Shown piece after piece: positions 50,571 through 59,460 of a stretch of DNA of 64,000 bases (its first letter is position 1; each line of letters opens with the position of its first letter). Under the pieces are notes generated by a model that was given only the letters and a program-made list of their open reading frames with translations, was not told the DNA's origin and did no database searches. The DNA is from Flavobacteriales bacterium (GTDB lineage: Bacteria > Bacteroidota > Bacteroidia > Flavobacteriales_C > GCA-002722245): contig JAHEZM010000007.1 in NCBI GenBank assembly GCA_023251075.1, positions 1 to 64,000 of the forward strand. The letters are read 5' to 3'. The translations under genes and the position numbers were made by a program.

Positions 50571-52048
50571 TTTTCTTTCGCCCACTCCACCAAATCAACC
50601 ATAGAAATTTCAACTGTTTTATCGCCGGCAATTTTCTTTTTTGAAACTTCCTTCAAAAATAAATTACATAGTTCCTTTTTATGTGGAGTATGTTTAATCA
50701 GTAAGTGCAAAAGCATTTTTCGTTGTTCAAAAATGAGTTCATTTTGCTTAATATACTGTACATGTTTTTTTGCTAAATAAACAGCACTATCAATATTATT
50801 CATATCAACATGACACAATATTTTAAGCATTGTATGCTCGTGATGAATAACGGATTGTTGTTCAGAAAAAAGTTCTACTGCATTTAAAACCTTAATTGCG
50901 GCCTCATATTTTTTATTGAAAAAATTGAAAACACTTTCGTAATAAAATGAAGTAGCTTTATTGCCATCTATGGCATCATCAACCTCCTCCTTGGCCGTTC
51001 TAATTCTGACTATAATAGCCAATCCATTTTTAAAATCTTTTTTCCTAAAATAATATTCCAATAAAAATTTATGGTATGAATTGGTACAATGTAAATAATT
51101 CTCTAGGTCATTCTCTTTTATAAACTCCAGCGTTTTTTCAATGTGCTTTACGCAACGCTCCACTATTTCCCCATCACCCATCAACAAACTCAAAGAGGCA
51201 AGATTATTAAGATAGCCAACAATTAACTTAGTAGTGAACGATTTTTCAGTAATTGGATGAGCTAAAAAATCGAGATGTTCATGAGCGTACTGATTAAATT
51301 CGCTTTTCTTTTCCTGAAGAAAAAAGTACTGATAATAGGTTAAATTTCTATACAAATCTATCTTCACACCTTTATATTTCTGATAAGAAATAAACTGAGC
51401 ATCTTTTATTATTTCATCGGCTTTAAGTATCAATTCACTTCTGTTTTTTTTGGAGATCTGACACAATAAATTAAACAATTCACTCATTGCTTCGCGATAA
51501 TAATGACGCACCGTATCCAACTGTTGATAATGGTGTAATTCATCACGCAATTGTTGCATTTTCATTAAATATTCTTCAGAAGAAAAATCGAAGGTTTTAA
51601 CCATTTTTCCTTCCAGCACTACTACATCCATCAATATAGTATTCCATTCCCTTTCTAAAGCCTCACTTTTTATTTTTTTTAATATTGATTGTGCTTCAGA
51701 ATACAATCTTTTTTTGCGCAGTAAATCGGCATCCAGCAAAGCAACACGAATACTGTTCCAGTCATCTTTCTCAGCATGATATACGCGCATTGCCCGTATA
51801 ATCAATTCATATAAATAATGTTTGGTTTTAGCCTGATATGTTGTAAATTTTTCTTTTTGAATCAGCTTTTCAATTTTGTTTTTACTATACTCTTTTTGGG
51901 AATTATAAATATCGAAAAGACGAAGACTATTGGCATTATCACCAATATGAAGAGAAGCAAATTTTTTTATAAATCCTTTTTCCGATTTATCCAATACAGC
52001 AATAAGTCGAAATAACTTATCGGGCTTAATGCTCGGGACACTGTTCAT
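50567..52048 (-). CDS. Helical-repeat (TPR-like) protein of unknown function
   Basis: 493 residues, nearly all predicted helix, with pairs such as RLYSEAQSILKKIKSEALER, FKNGLAIIVRIRTAKEEVDD and KKYEAAIKVLNAVELFSEQQ spaced like TPR units. The N-terminus (PDKLFRLIAVLDKSEKGFIK, YNSQKEYSKNKIEKLI) recurs in an uncharacterised Bacteroidota family of about 500 residues. No signal peptide or membrane helix, so cytoplasmic. It is probably a protein-protein scaffold. The stop codon falls inside the terminal repeat of a MITE-like element, so its natural C-terminus may have been replaced. Confidence 0.72.
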   Translation of the reverse strand: MNSVPSIKPDKLFRLIAVLDKSEKGFIKKFASLHIGDNANSLRLFDIYNSQKEYSKNKIEKLIQKEKFTTYQAKTKHYLYELIIRAMRVYHAEKDDWNSIRVALLDADLLRKKRLYSEAQSILKKIKSEALEREWNTILMDVVVLEGKMVKTFDFSSEEYLMKMQQLRDELHHYQQLDTVRHYYREAMSELFNLLCQISKKNRSELILKADEIIKDAQFISYQKYKGVKIDLYRNLTYYQYFFLQEKKSEFNQYAHEHLDFLAHPITEKSFTTKLIVGYLNNLASLSLLMGDGEIVERCVKHIEKTLEFIKENDLENYLHCTNSYHKFLLEYYFRKKDFKNGLAIIVRIRTAKEEVDDAIDGNKATSFYYESVFNFFNKKYEAAIKVLNAVELFSEQQSVIHHEHTMLKILCHVDMNNIDSAVYLAKKHVQYIKQNELIFEQRKMLLHLLIKHTPHKKELCNLFLKEVSKKKIAGDKTVEISMVDLVEWAKEN

Positions 52049-52109
52049 AGCTATAGTTAATTTGCAGTTAAAGTAAATAGAAGCTACTTGAACAACAAAT
52101 AATAATGTA

Positions 52110-52727
52110 CTATTTCTGGTATTTCCAATTTCTGATTTTGCCTTCCGATAACCACAGCAATGTTGTTTTCATTCTTTCATTTCTAGTTTTTTCTGTTTTG
52201 GCTTCAGTTACCCAATTAAGGTATTCTCTTCTCTGACTTAAAGAAAAAATTTGAAATGTTTCCAATGCTTTGTCATTAGTATTTAAAGCTTCGGTAAAAT
52301 AATCGGGAATATCTAGTGTTTTAGGTTTAGGCTCTAACTCTTTCTTTGTAAGCTTGATCCCTTTTTCATTCAGTACCATCGCCTCTTGTATATACTTAAT
52401 CAAAATCTTATCAGAAGGTAAATCTTTTAAAGAGGTAATTTTACCAAAATGCCCCATTGCAGTAGCTTCCTCTCCTTTCAATAATATTTTTGAATGATCT
52501 TTCAACAATGATGCTTTCCAAAAACCAAAGGCGCAATGATATTTGAAAGCCGCCATGCTGCACATCATTTCTCCTTTGTAATCGAAATGAGGAAAACTCC
52601 ATTTCATTTTTTCTTCTACCTCCGGACAAACGGCATGAGTCAACTCTCGCAAATGAATGAGTATAGGTTGTGCAAAATCTTGTGATTTTAAAATATATTG
52701 ATCTATTTGAAGTATTCTTTTTGACAT
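52110..52727 (-). CDS. YdeI/OmpD-associated family protein (DUF1801 + OmdA)
   Basis: 205 residues from the ATG at 52727; a TTG six codons upstream is less likely. The DUF1801 domain at about 10-110 has MKWSFPHFDYKGEMMCSMAA and CAFGFWKASLL. The C-terminal OmdA region has IPDYFTEALNTNDKALETF and SLSQRREYLNWVTEAKTEKT. The family is linked in Salmonella to resistance to cationic peptides with OmpD, but its molecular role is unknown. It is 22 bp downstream of a second YdeI-like gene, suggesting duplication and an operon. Confidence 0.87.
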   Translation of the reverse strand: MSKRILQIDQYILKSQDFAQPILIHLRELTHAVCPEVEEKMKWSFPHFDYKGEMMCSMAAFKYHCAFGFWKASLLKDHSKILLKGEEATAMGHFGKITSLKDLPSDKILIKYIQEAMVLNEKGIKLTKKELEPKPKTLDIPDYFTEALNTNDKALETFQIFSLSQRREYLNWVTEAKTEKTRNERMKTTLLWLSEGKIRNWKYQK

Positions 52728-52749
52728 ATTTATAAATGTTTTCAAAACG

Positions 52750-53400
52750 TCATTCTTTCACTCCTTTAACAAACTTATGCGATCCATCACAGGCAGGCAT
52801 TTTTTTCGAAAGCCCGCAAACACAATCGGTAATTCCTTTTCCTTTAAGAATTCGCGAGATATATTTTTCAATTCTTGCTTCGCGCGTGGTGGCATTTTGC
52901 GAACCCGAAAAATAAAGAAGATAGCCTCTTTGTCGACCTGGAGTTAAGGCTTCAAATGCTTTTTTAAGTACAGCATTTTCTTTGAATTTATTTTTCAATT
53001 CTTCAGGAAAATTAAACTCCTCAGTTTTTTTATGCTCTACTTTCAATCCTGCTTTTTCTACTTCAATAGCTTCAAAAATATAAGCTTTTAAAACAACTTC
53101 CATCTTCTTAATTTCTTTGAGGGAGCTGAAACGAATTTGTCGGCCCGACTGCACATTTTCTGTTTGCTGAATAAGAATACCTTCGGTATCGGCCAGCAAC
53201 GCTCCCTTCATAAAAAGTAGTGCACAATACTCTTTAAATCCATGAATTAAAACAATATTTTTTTTCTCAAAAGTGTAGCAGGGATGCATCCATTTAAAAT
53301 CTTCTGTTAGTCCGCAATCAAGAATAATACTCCTCAATTGTTCTAATTCTTCTTGCCATTGTGTGACGTTAGAAAGAAAGGTATCGACTTTTGGGTTCAT
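52750..53400 (-). CDS. YdeI/DUF1801-family protein with C-terminal CDGSH motif
   Basis: 216 residues. The DUF1801/YdeI body (FKWMHPCYTFEKKNIVLIHG, YCALLFMKGALLADTEGILI) is followed by the OmdA-like helix region (ALTPGRQRGYLLYFSGSQNA). The C-terminus then has CVCGLSKKMPACDGSH, an exact CxCxxSxxxPxCDGSH motif of CDGSH 2Fe-2S proteins. A Cys3-His1 cluster is therefore likely, adding a redox or sensor function not present in the neighbouring paralogue. Cytoplasmic, no signal peptide. Expected to be co-transcribed with the next gene. Confidence 0.85.
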   Translation of the reverse strand: MNPKVDTFLSNVTQWQEELEQLRSIILDCGLTEDFKWMHPCYTFEKKNIVLIHGFKEYCALLFMKGALLADTEGILIQQTENVQSGRQIRFSSLKEIKKMEVVLKAYIFEAIEVEKAGLKVEHKKTEEFNFPEELKNKFKENAVLKKAFEALTPGRQRGYLLYFSGSQNATTREARIEKYISRILKGKGITDCVCGLSKKMPACDGSHKFVKGVKE

Positions 53401-53465
53401 GTTATTTATAAGTGTATGTTGCTATGTTCAATGAGATAATCCATGGTTTTATTCACAGTGTAGCA

Positions 53466-53822
53466 CTAGGCAGTTTTCATAAATATCTCCGCAGGCAATT
53501 GAAAATAATCTTTTAACCGTTGAGCCATTTTTAGTGTTAATTCACGTCTTCCAGAAAGGATAGAAGAAACATGACCTTTAGAACCAATGATAGGTTCAAG
53601 ATCTTTATTTTTCATTCCTCTTTCGGCCATTTTTAATTTAATTACTTCAATTGGATCAACTTCAGGTAAGTGAATATATTTGTATTCATAATCTCTCACC
53701 AACACTAAAAGCAAAGCAAATTCATCGCCTTCGGGTGTTCCTTCTTCAGCATGAAAAATAGTCATCGTTCTTTTGATCGCTTTTTGATATGCAGCTTCTG
53801 TTTTTATTACTTTCCAAGTCAT
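53466..53822 (-). CDS. higA: HigA-type antitoxin
   Basis: 118 residues. The N-terminal region (VIKTEAAYQKAIKRTMTIFH) is the HigA type found with HigB of this class. The C-terminal helix-turn-helix (RGMKNKDLEPIIGSKGHVSS, ILSGRRELTLKMAQRLKDYF) is XRE-like and binds DNA for autorepression. It neutralises the HigB toxin encoded immediately upstream (1-bp gap, toxin first, as usual for hig systems). Confidence 0.9.
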   Translation of the reverse strand: MTWKVIKTEAAYQKAIKRTMTIFHAEEGTPEGDEFALLLVLVRDYEYKYIHLPEVDPIEVIKLKMAERGMKNKDLEPIIGSKGHVSSILSGRRELTLKMAQRLKDYFQLPAEIFMKTA

Positions 53823-53823
53823 A

Positions 53824-54153
53824 TTACTTCGCTTTGTAGTTTAAAATCTTAGTATCGAATTCTACTGTTTCTACTTTTATTTTGTCGTATTCTTTATGTG
53901 TGCCGAACCAAATAACGTAAGCTGCTAATTGTTTAAAGTTAACGGCTACCACTAATCTGTAATCGTTACCTTTAATGTTAAATACCACTCTGTTTTTACC
54001 AACAATACTGGCATTTCCATAAGTAGCTTTTAACTCGTTAAAGTTTTTAAATTCTTCTTTCAAGAACTCTTTATACCACGTTAATAGTGCTATTTGAGCT
54101 TGTGGATATTTATCTATATAAAATAAAACAGCCCTTTTAACAATAATATTCAC
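53824..54153 (-). CDS. higB: HigB-type mRNA interferase toxin
   Basis: 109 residues. The only suitable start is GTG at 54153. YPQAQIALLTWYKEFLKEEF, RVVFNIKGNDYRLVVAVNFK and AYVIWFGTHKEYDKI match the HigB family. These toxins cut mRNA on the ribosome; the conserved C-terminal HKEYDKI carries the active-site His. It pairs with HigA encoded 1 bp downstream. No truncation is seen. Confidence 0.9.
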   Translation of the reverse strand: MNIIVKRAVLFYIDKYPQAQIALLTWYKEFLKEEFKNFNELKATYGNASIVGKNRVVFNIKGNDYRLVVAVNFKQLAAYVIWFGTHKEYDKIKVETVEFDTKILNYKAK

Positions 54154-54356
54154 TGGATAAAGGTATATAAAATGTTTTCAGATTGCAAACATTTTATTTG
54201 TAAGTTGCAAAAGCATTTAATGTGACCGCCATACTGCAGTCGTTTTTCTTTTTCCATAAAATTAGATATTGTTCGTTTAGTTGGAGCGAAAATAAAAAAT
54301 AATTCGAAACTTCGCCCCTACAGAAGTTATGTACTTGTTTCACTATCTTCGCGTCA

Positions 54357-56843
54357 ATGATTAACCTCCAACAAACAAATCTTCCCATCTGTGATGTGCT
54401 TGATGAATTGCAGAATTCATTAACACAAAACACCACTGTAATTTTAAGTGCCCCTCCGGGTGCGGGGAAAAGTACTTTAGTACCTCTGACTTTACTAGAA
54501 GAAAGTTGGCTGAAGAACCAGAAAATAATTATGCTGGAACCGCGTCGATTGGCTGCAAAAACAGTAGCTACGCGAATGGCGGAATTACTGGGTGAACAAA
54601 TTGGCGAAACAGTAGGTTATCGCATTCGTTTTGAATCACGTGTTTCATCAAAAACCAAAATTGAAGTAGTAACAGAAGGTATTTTAACCCGAATGTTACA
54701 GCAAGATAATTCACTAGAAGGAATTGGTATTGTAATTTTCGATGAGTTTCACGAACGCAGTATTTTTGCCGATGTGGCTTTGGCTTTATGCAGAGACGCA
54801 CAACAAATTTTGCGCGATGATTTAAGAATTTTAGTAATGTCGGCAACACTCAATTTAGAAGAATTAAAAAATTTATTGCAGGCTCCTGTTGTTGAAAGCT
54901 CAGGAAAACAATATCCTGTAGATTTAATTTACACCGAACAGCAAGATTTATTTCTGTTGGCAGAAACTACTGCACACACGGTGAATCGTGCCTTGATCGA
55001 ACAAAAGGGAGATGTGTTGGTTTTTCTTCCCGGCGAAGCAGAGATTAGAAAATGTGAAGAGATTTTACAACGAACTTCCGGAATTGAAATTCATCCTTTG
55101 TATGGAAACTTACCACCGCATCAACAAATGGCGGCCATCATGACTTCTAAATCAGGAACCAGAAAAGTAGTGATTGCCACTTCCATTGCTGAAACTTCTT
55201 TAACCATTGAAGGCATTAAAGTAGTAGTAGATTCAGGTTATGGAAGAGTACAAAAATTTGATGCGCAATCGGGTTTATCAAAATTAGAAACCATACAAAT
55301 TTCAAAAGACAGTGCCGATCAACGTGCAGGTAGAGCCGGAAGATTATCGCCCGGAGTGTGTTACAGAATATGGTCGAAACCCATGCATGCAAAATTAGCA
55401 GAACATCGTACACCAGAAATTATGGAAGCCGATTTGGCTTCTTTTGTTTTAGACATGGCGGTGTGGGGAGTGCAAGATATTAATGCCTTAACCTGGCTTA
55501 CTCCTCCTCCTCTGCATCATATTATTACTGCCAAAGAATTACTGGAAGAATTAAATGCTTTGGAAAATGGAAAAATTACCGAGCATGGAAAAAAGATGCA
55601 CACCTTACCTTGTCACCCGCGCGTTGCGCACATGATGCTCATTGCAGCAGAAAACAATAAAGTGCATTTAGCAGCAGATATTGCCGCGCTACTGGAAGAA
55701 AGAGATCCTTTAGGCAAAGAAAGTGGAATAGATATAAATTTGAGAATTGAGGCTTTGCGTAGAGAAAGGGCGCGAAAATCTATAGGAAAAAAATTCAGTC
55801 GCATTGCCAAAATTGCCGAACAATATCGATCTATGTTCAGTGCTGAAGAAAACAATTCTCCGGTAGATCCTTATGAAACGGGAGTACTTTTAGTTCATGC
55901 TTATCCCGAAAGAATTGCTTGCGCAAGGCCGGGAAATAATGCGCAATTTCAACTCTCCGGAGGAAATCTGGCTATGGCCTCTCATAAAGATGATTTAGCA
56001 CATGAAGCCTGGCTGGCTATTGCCAATTTAGATGCACGCGATGGTATGGGGAAAATATTTTTAGCTTCATCACTCAACCCAAAAGATTTGATGCCTTTAT
56101 TAAAGGAAAAAGAAATTATTCAATGGAATTCTAAAAAGGGTGCGCTCGTGGCAGTTCGCGAAATGCGTTTGGGTAGCATTGTTTTAAAATCAACTCCTTT
56201 ACCTAAGCCCAACCCTGAAAAAATTCAACAAGTAATTTGTGAAGCCATTAAAAAAGATGGTAGCCATTTGCTCGATTGGAATAAAGAAGTAACACAATTT
56301 CAAAATAGAACTTTATCGTTGAAAAAATGGAATGAAGAACAAAATTGGCCAGATCTATCAACAGATAAATTATTGCAAAATGCAGAAGAATGGCTCATGC
56401 CTTATTTGATAAATATAAAGTCGAATGATGATTTAAAAAAATTGAATTTACACGATATTCTTTTTCACTTTTTAGATTACAACAAACAGCAGGAATTAAA
56501 TAAATTGGCACCTGCAAAAATGGAAGTACCCAGTGGTTCACATATCACTCTGGAGTATTTCGCCAATGCTTCGGCACCAGTAATAGCTGTGAGAATTCAG
56601 GAAGTTTTTGGTTTGGCCGAAACACCTAAAGTAAACCACAATAAAATATCTTTGTTGATGCATTTACTTTCTCCGGCTTACAAACCCGTTCAAATTACAG
56701 GCGACTTAAAAAGCTTTTGGGAGAATACCTATTTTGAAGTACGCAAAGAATTAAAACCTCGCTATCCAAAACACGCATGGCCTGATGATCCTTGGAATCA
56801 CCCCGCTATTCGTGGCACCAAAAAACAAAACGGATTGAAATAG
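54357..56843 (+). CDS. hrpB: ATP-dependent helicase HrpB
   Basis: 828 residues, full family length. DEAH/DExH helicase motifs: Walker A in LSAPPGAGKSTLVPL, LEPRRLAAKTVATRM, TEGILTRMLQ, the DExH box as DEFHERS and VMSATLN. The C-terminal half of the core has FLPGEAEIR, TSIAETSLTIEGI and the QRAGRAGRL motif. The HrpB-specific C-terminus includes AWLAIANLDARDGMGKIFLA, PSGSHITLEYFANASAPVIA and RYPKHAWPDDPW. It is an RNA helicase of uncertain substrate in most bacteria. It is divergent from higBA. Confidence 0.94.
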   Translation: MINLQQTNLPICDVLDELQNSLTQNTTVILSAPPGAGKSTLVPLTLLEESWLKNQKIIMLEPRRLAAKTVATRMAELLGEQIGETVGYRIRFESRVSSKTKIEVVTEGILTRMLQQDNSLEGIGIVIFDEFHERSIFADVALALCRDAQQILRDDLRILVMSATLNLEELKNLLQAPVVESSGKQYPVDLIYTEQQDLFLLAETTAHTVNRALIEQKGDVLVFLPGEAEIRKCEEILQRTSGIEIHPLYGNLPPHQQMAAIMTSKSGTRKVVIATSIAETSLTIEGIKVVVDSGYGRVQKFDAQSGLSKLETIQISKDSADQRAGRAGRLSPGVCYRIWSKPMHAKLAEHRTPEIMEADLASFVLDMAVWGVQDINALTWLTPPPLHHIITAKELLEELNALENGKITEHGKKMHTLPCHPRVAHMMLIAAENNKVHLAADIAALLEERDPLGKESGIDINLRIEALRRERARKSIGKKFSRIAKIAEQYRSMFSAEENNSPVDPYETGVLLVHAYPERIACARPGNNAQFQLSGGNLAMASHKDDLAHEAWLAIANLDARDGMGKIFLASSLNPKDLMPLLKEKEIIQWNSKKGALVAVREMRLGSIVLKSTPLPKPNPEKIQQVICEAIKKDGSHLLDWNKEVTQFQNRTLSLKKWNEEQNWPDLSTDKLLQNAEEWLMPYLINIKSNDDLKKLNLHDILFHFLDYNKQQELNKLAPAKMEVPSGSHITLEYFANASAPVIAVRIQEVFGLAETPKVNHNKISLLMHLLSPAYKPVQITGDLKSFWENTYFEVRKELKPRYPKHAWPDDPWNHPAIRGTKKQNGLK

Positions 56844-56863
56844 TTAATATAGCTACGCAAGCA

Positions 56864-57970
56864 ATGAAAATCAAACAAATTGAAGTTTATCAATCTCCCA
56901 TCAAATTAAAAGAACCATTTATAATTTCTTTAAGCCGACACGAATATGCAGAAAATGTGATCGTGGTAATTCGCACCAATGAAGGATTGGTAGGCTTTGG
57001 AGAATGTTGTCCGTTTAAAAGCATCAATGGAGAAGGGATGGAATCGGCATTTGAAGTAGGTAAATATTTAGCGCAACATTTAATAAATAAAAATCCTTTA
57101 GATATTGCTACATGCTCAACTATCATGGATACCGTAATCTATGGAAACTCTAGCATTAAAAGCGCTTTTGATATTGCATTGTATGATATTGCATCACAAA
57201 ACGCACAACTACCATTGTATGCTTTTTTAAAAGGAAACAACCATAAAAAAATTATTACTGATTATACTGTAAGTATTTCTGATGCTGATAAAATGGCTAG
57301 TGACGCACAAAAAATTGTAGCCAGCGGATTTCAATGTATTAAAGTAAAATTAGGTGGAAACAAAGAACAGGATATAGAAAGAATTCAAAAAATTCGTGAG
57401 GCAGTGGGTTATGAAATTCCATTGCGCATAGATGCCAATCAAGGATGGAAAGCTGAAGAAGCTCTTGATATTTTAAAAGCACTATCCCCTTTTAAAATTC
57501 AACATTGTGAAGAACCTATTCCACGTTGGGATTTTATGAAATTGCCTAAAATCAAAAAAGAGAGTCCGATTGAAATTATGGCCGATGAATCGTGTTGCGA
57601 TCATCATGATGCAGAACGATTAATAAACCTGAATGCTTGTCACCAAATTAATGTGAAGTTGGGTAAATCATCAGGAATTTTTAAGGCATTAAAAATTATT
57701 CAATTGGCCGAAGCTGCCAATATTAAAATGCAAGTAGGTGGATTTTTAGAATCGCGATTGGCTTTTACCGCATCGGCTCATTTGGCGCTAAGCAGCAACA
57801 ATATTATTCATTTCGATTTTGATTCTCCATTGATGTTAAAAGAAGATCATGTGGTGGATGGAATAAAATACACTGCAAAGGGAGAGATTATTATGCCTGA
57901 TAAGATTGGATTGGGAGCGAGTGTAGGAGAGAAATATTTGGAAGGATTAAAAAAAGTAGCTGTGGGTTAA
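56864..57970 (+). CDS. Enolase-superfamily dipeptide (L-Ala-D/L-Glu-type) epimerase
   Basis: 368 residues from the ATG at 56864. The enolase-superfamily catalytic set is complete: bases K160/K162 (CIKVKLGG) and K265 (INVKLGK), metal ligands D190 (RIDANQGW), E216 (HCEEP) and D241 (MADES). DFDSP near the C-terminus matches the dipeptide epimerase family. It interconverts Ala-Glu-type dipeptides from peptidoglycan recycling; the exact dipeptide is uncertain. It starts 20 bp after hrpB and ends overlapping the convergent PorP gene by four bases. Confidence 0.85.
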   Translation: MKIKQIEVYQSPIKLKEPFIISLSRHEYAENVIVVIRTNEGLVGFGECCPFKSINGEGMESAFEVGKYLAQHLINKNPLDIATCSTIMDTVIYGNSSIKSAFDIALYDIASQNAQLPLYAFLKGNNHKKIITDYTVSISDADKMASDAQKIVASGFQCIKVKLGGNKEQDIERIQKIREAVGYEIPLRIDANQGWKAEEALDILKALSPFKIQHCEEPIPRWDFMKLPKIKKESPIEIMADESCCDHHDAERLINLNACHQINVKLGKSSGIFKALKIIQLAEAANIKMQVGGFLESRLAFTASAHLALSSNNIIHFDFDSPLMLKEDHVVDGIKYTAKGEIIMPDKIGLGASVGEKYLEGLKKVAVG

Positions 57971-59460
57971 TTTTCTCTCAAAATAATAAACTCGATTCTT
58001 CTGTTCAGCGCTCTTCCTGCATCTGTTGTGTTTACATCTACCGGCATTGTTTCTCCATAACCACGATGCGATAAACGGGAAGCAGAAATTCCATGATCTA
58101 CCAAATATTTCACCACCGCTTTTGCTCTGGCTACAGATAATTTTTGATTGGCAGCATCGCTTCCTATAGCATCGGTGTGTCCATCTACTTCCATAATTAC
58201 ATTAGGATAAGCATTCAAATAAGTTACTACCTGATCTAAGGTGATTTCAGATTCCTTTTTAATTTTTGCTGAATTAAATTCGAAATGAATATTTTCAATT
58301 ACATAACGTTTTCCTTTTCGCATTTGCGGTGCTTGAACCTGATCAAGACTATCCTGAACAAACTTAACACGTGTTTGAATCATTCGAAGAATGGTAATCG
58401 AATCAACATATTGAATACTCATTTCCTCTAATTTCACCACACGTTTTTCCAAATCTTTATTTAGGGAATCTAGTTTTTTATTACGCCCATCTAAATCTTT
58501 TAGAGTCAATCCTAAACTATCAATTTGTCGGATCATCCATTCTTCTTTGTCTTTATCTTTTCCTCTCAACAACATTTGCAACATCACTTCATGTGTTCCC
58601 CCTGAATAGGCAGAAATACCTTGTAAACCGTAGCCATAGGAATAGGCAAAAGAAAACATATCATTGATTTTATAATACACCGAAGCAGAAACTGTTTCTT
58701 GTGTACGATACATCAATCCTACATTTACTTTATTCTTCCATTCCATAGCCACTCCTAAATCGGCTTGCATATAAACACCAGGTAAATATCTAAATCCAAT
58801 CCTGGGCAACATTGAAAAAGATTCGTTCAACATTTTTTTATAAGTGATATAGCCTCCGTAATGCGCTTGCATTCTATAAGAACTAAGGGTTGAATTAAAA
58901 TAAGATTGTTTTGAATTGTTAAACAACTGAGAATGATAAGCTCCGATTTGCCAATTTTTTACTTGATAATTTATACCGAAATCGGCACCTATCGCTAATG
59001 CTCGGTTGGCATTACCAATTAAAAGAATATCATCGGAATAGTCTTCCGCTTTAACGTTGGCGAAATTCAGATAAGTATCGTAAATCGCAGTATTGATCCC
59101 TACCGATAAATGTTGATTGTTTCTCAACTTCAATTTATAACGCGCAGAAATAGATCCTTTTACATTGCGCAAAAAACTGGTTTGATCAAACACCAAATTC
59201 ATCCCCACTCCTAACTTACCTTTAACGGGCATATCTAAAGCGAAGAAGGAAGTCATAGGTGCCGATTCAATATTCACCCACTGACGGCGATTCAACACTG
59301 CAAAGCGCGGACAGCCTGCATCACCCGCAGTGGCAGGATTTACAAAAAACAAATTATTGAAATACAAATCAGCAGCAGGTAATTGTTGCGCAAAAATAGA
59401 CGATGAAGCCATTAAGAACAGCAACAAAATAAAATGATATTTTATTGACTTCCTTTTCAT
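57967..59460 (-). CDS. PorP/SprF-family outer-membrane protein with C-terminal OmpA domain
   Basis: 497 residues from the ATG at 59460, giving signal peptide MKRKSIKYHFILLLFLMASS. The PorP/SprF barrel (about 25-300) has YFNNLFFVNPATAGDAGCPR, RRQWVNIESAPMTSFFALD and VGMNLVFDQTSFLRNVKGSI. A coiled-coil linker follows (about 320-385, LTLKDLDGRNKKLDSLNKDL). The OmpA-like peptidoglycan-binding domain (about 395-497) has IHFEFNSAKIKKESE, MEVDGHTDAIGSDAANQKLS and LSHRGYGETMPVDVNTTDAG. It is the likely partner for surface placing of the two preceding T9SS proteins. ATGA overlap with the PKD gene. Confidence 0.9.
   Translation of the reverse strand: MKRKSIKYHFILLLFLMASSSIFAQQLPAADLYFNNLFFVNPATAGDAGCPRFAVLNRRQWVNIESAPMTSFFALDMPVKGKLGVGMNLVFDQTSFLRNVKGSISARYKLKLRNNQHLSVGINTAIYDTYLNFANVKAEDYSDDILLIGNANRALAIGADFGINYQVKNWQIGAYHSQLFNNSKQSYFNSTLSSYRMQAHYGGYITYKKMLNESFSMLPRIGFRYLPGVYMQADLGVAMEWKNKVNVGLMYRTQETVSASVYYKINDMFSFAYSYGYGLQGISAYSGGTHEVMLQMLLRGKDKDKEEWMIRQIDSLGLTLKDLDGRNKKLDSLNKDLEKRVVKLEEMSIQYVDSITILRMIQTRVKFVQDSLDQVQAPQMRKGKRYVIENIHFEFNSAKIKKESEITLDQVVTYLNAYPNVIMEVDGHTDAIGSDAANQKLSVARAKAVVKYLVDHGISASRLSHRGYGETMPVDVNTTDAGRALNRRIEFIILREN

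Noticed and set aside
54194-54436. Minus-strand 80-codon frame before hrpB
   Set aside because: It overlaps the hrpB start, has no recognisable domain and a composition unlike its neighbours; the gap 54154-54356 probably holds only the divergent promoters of hrpB and higBA.
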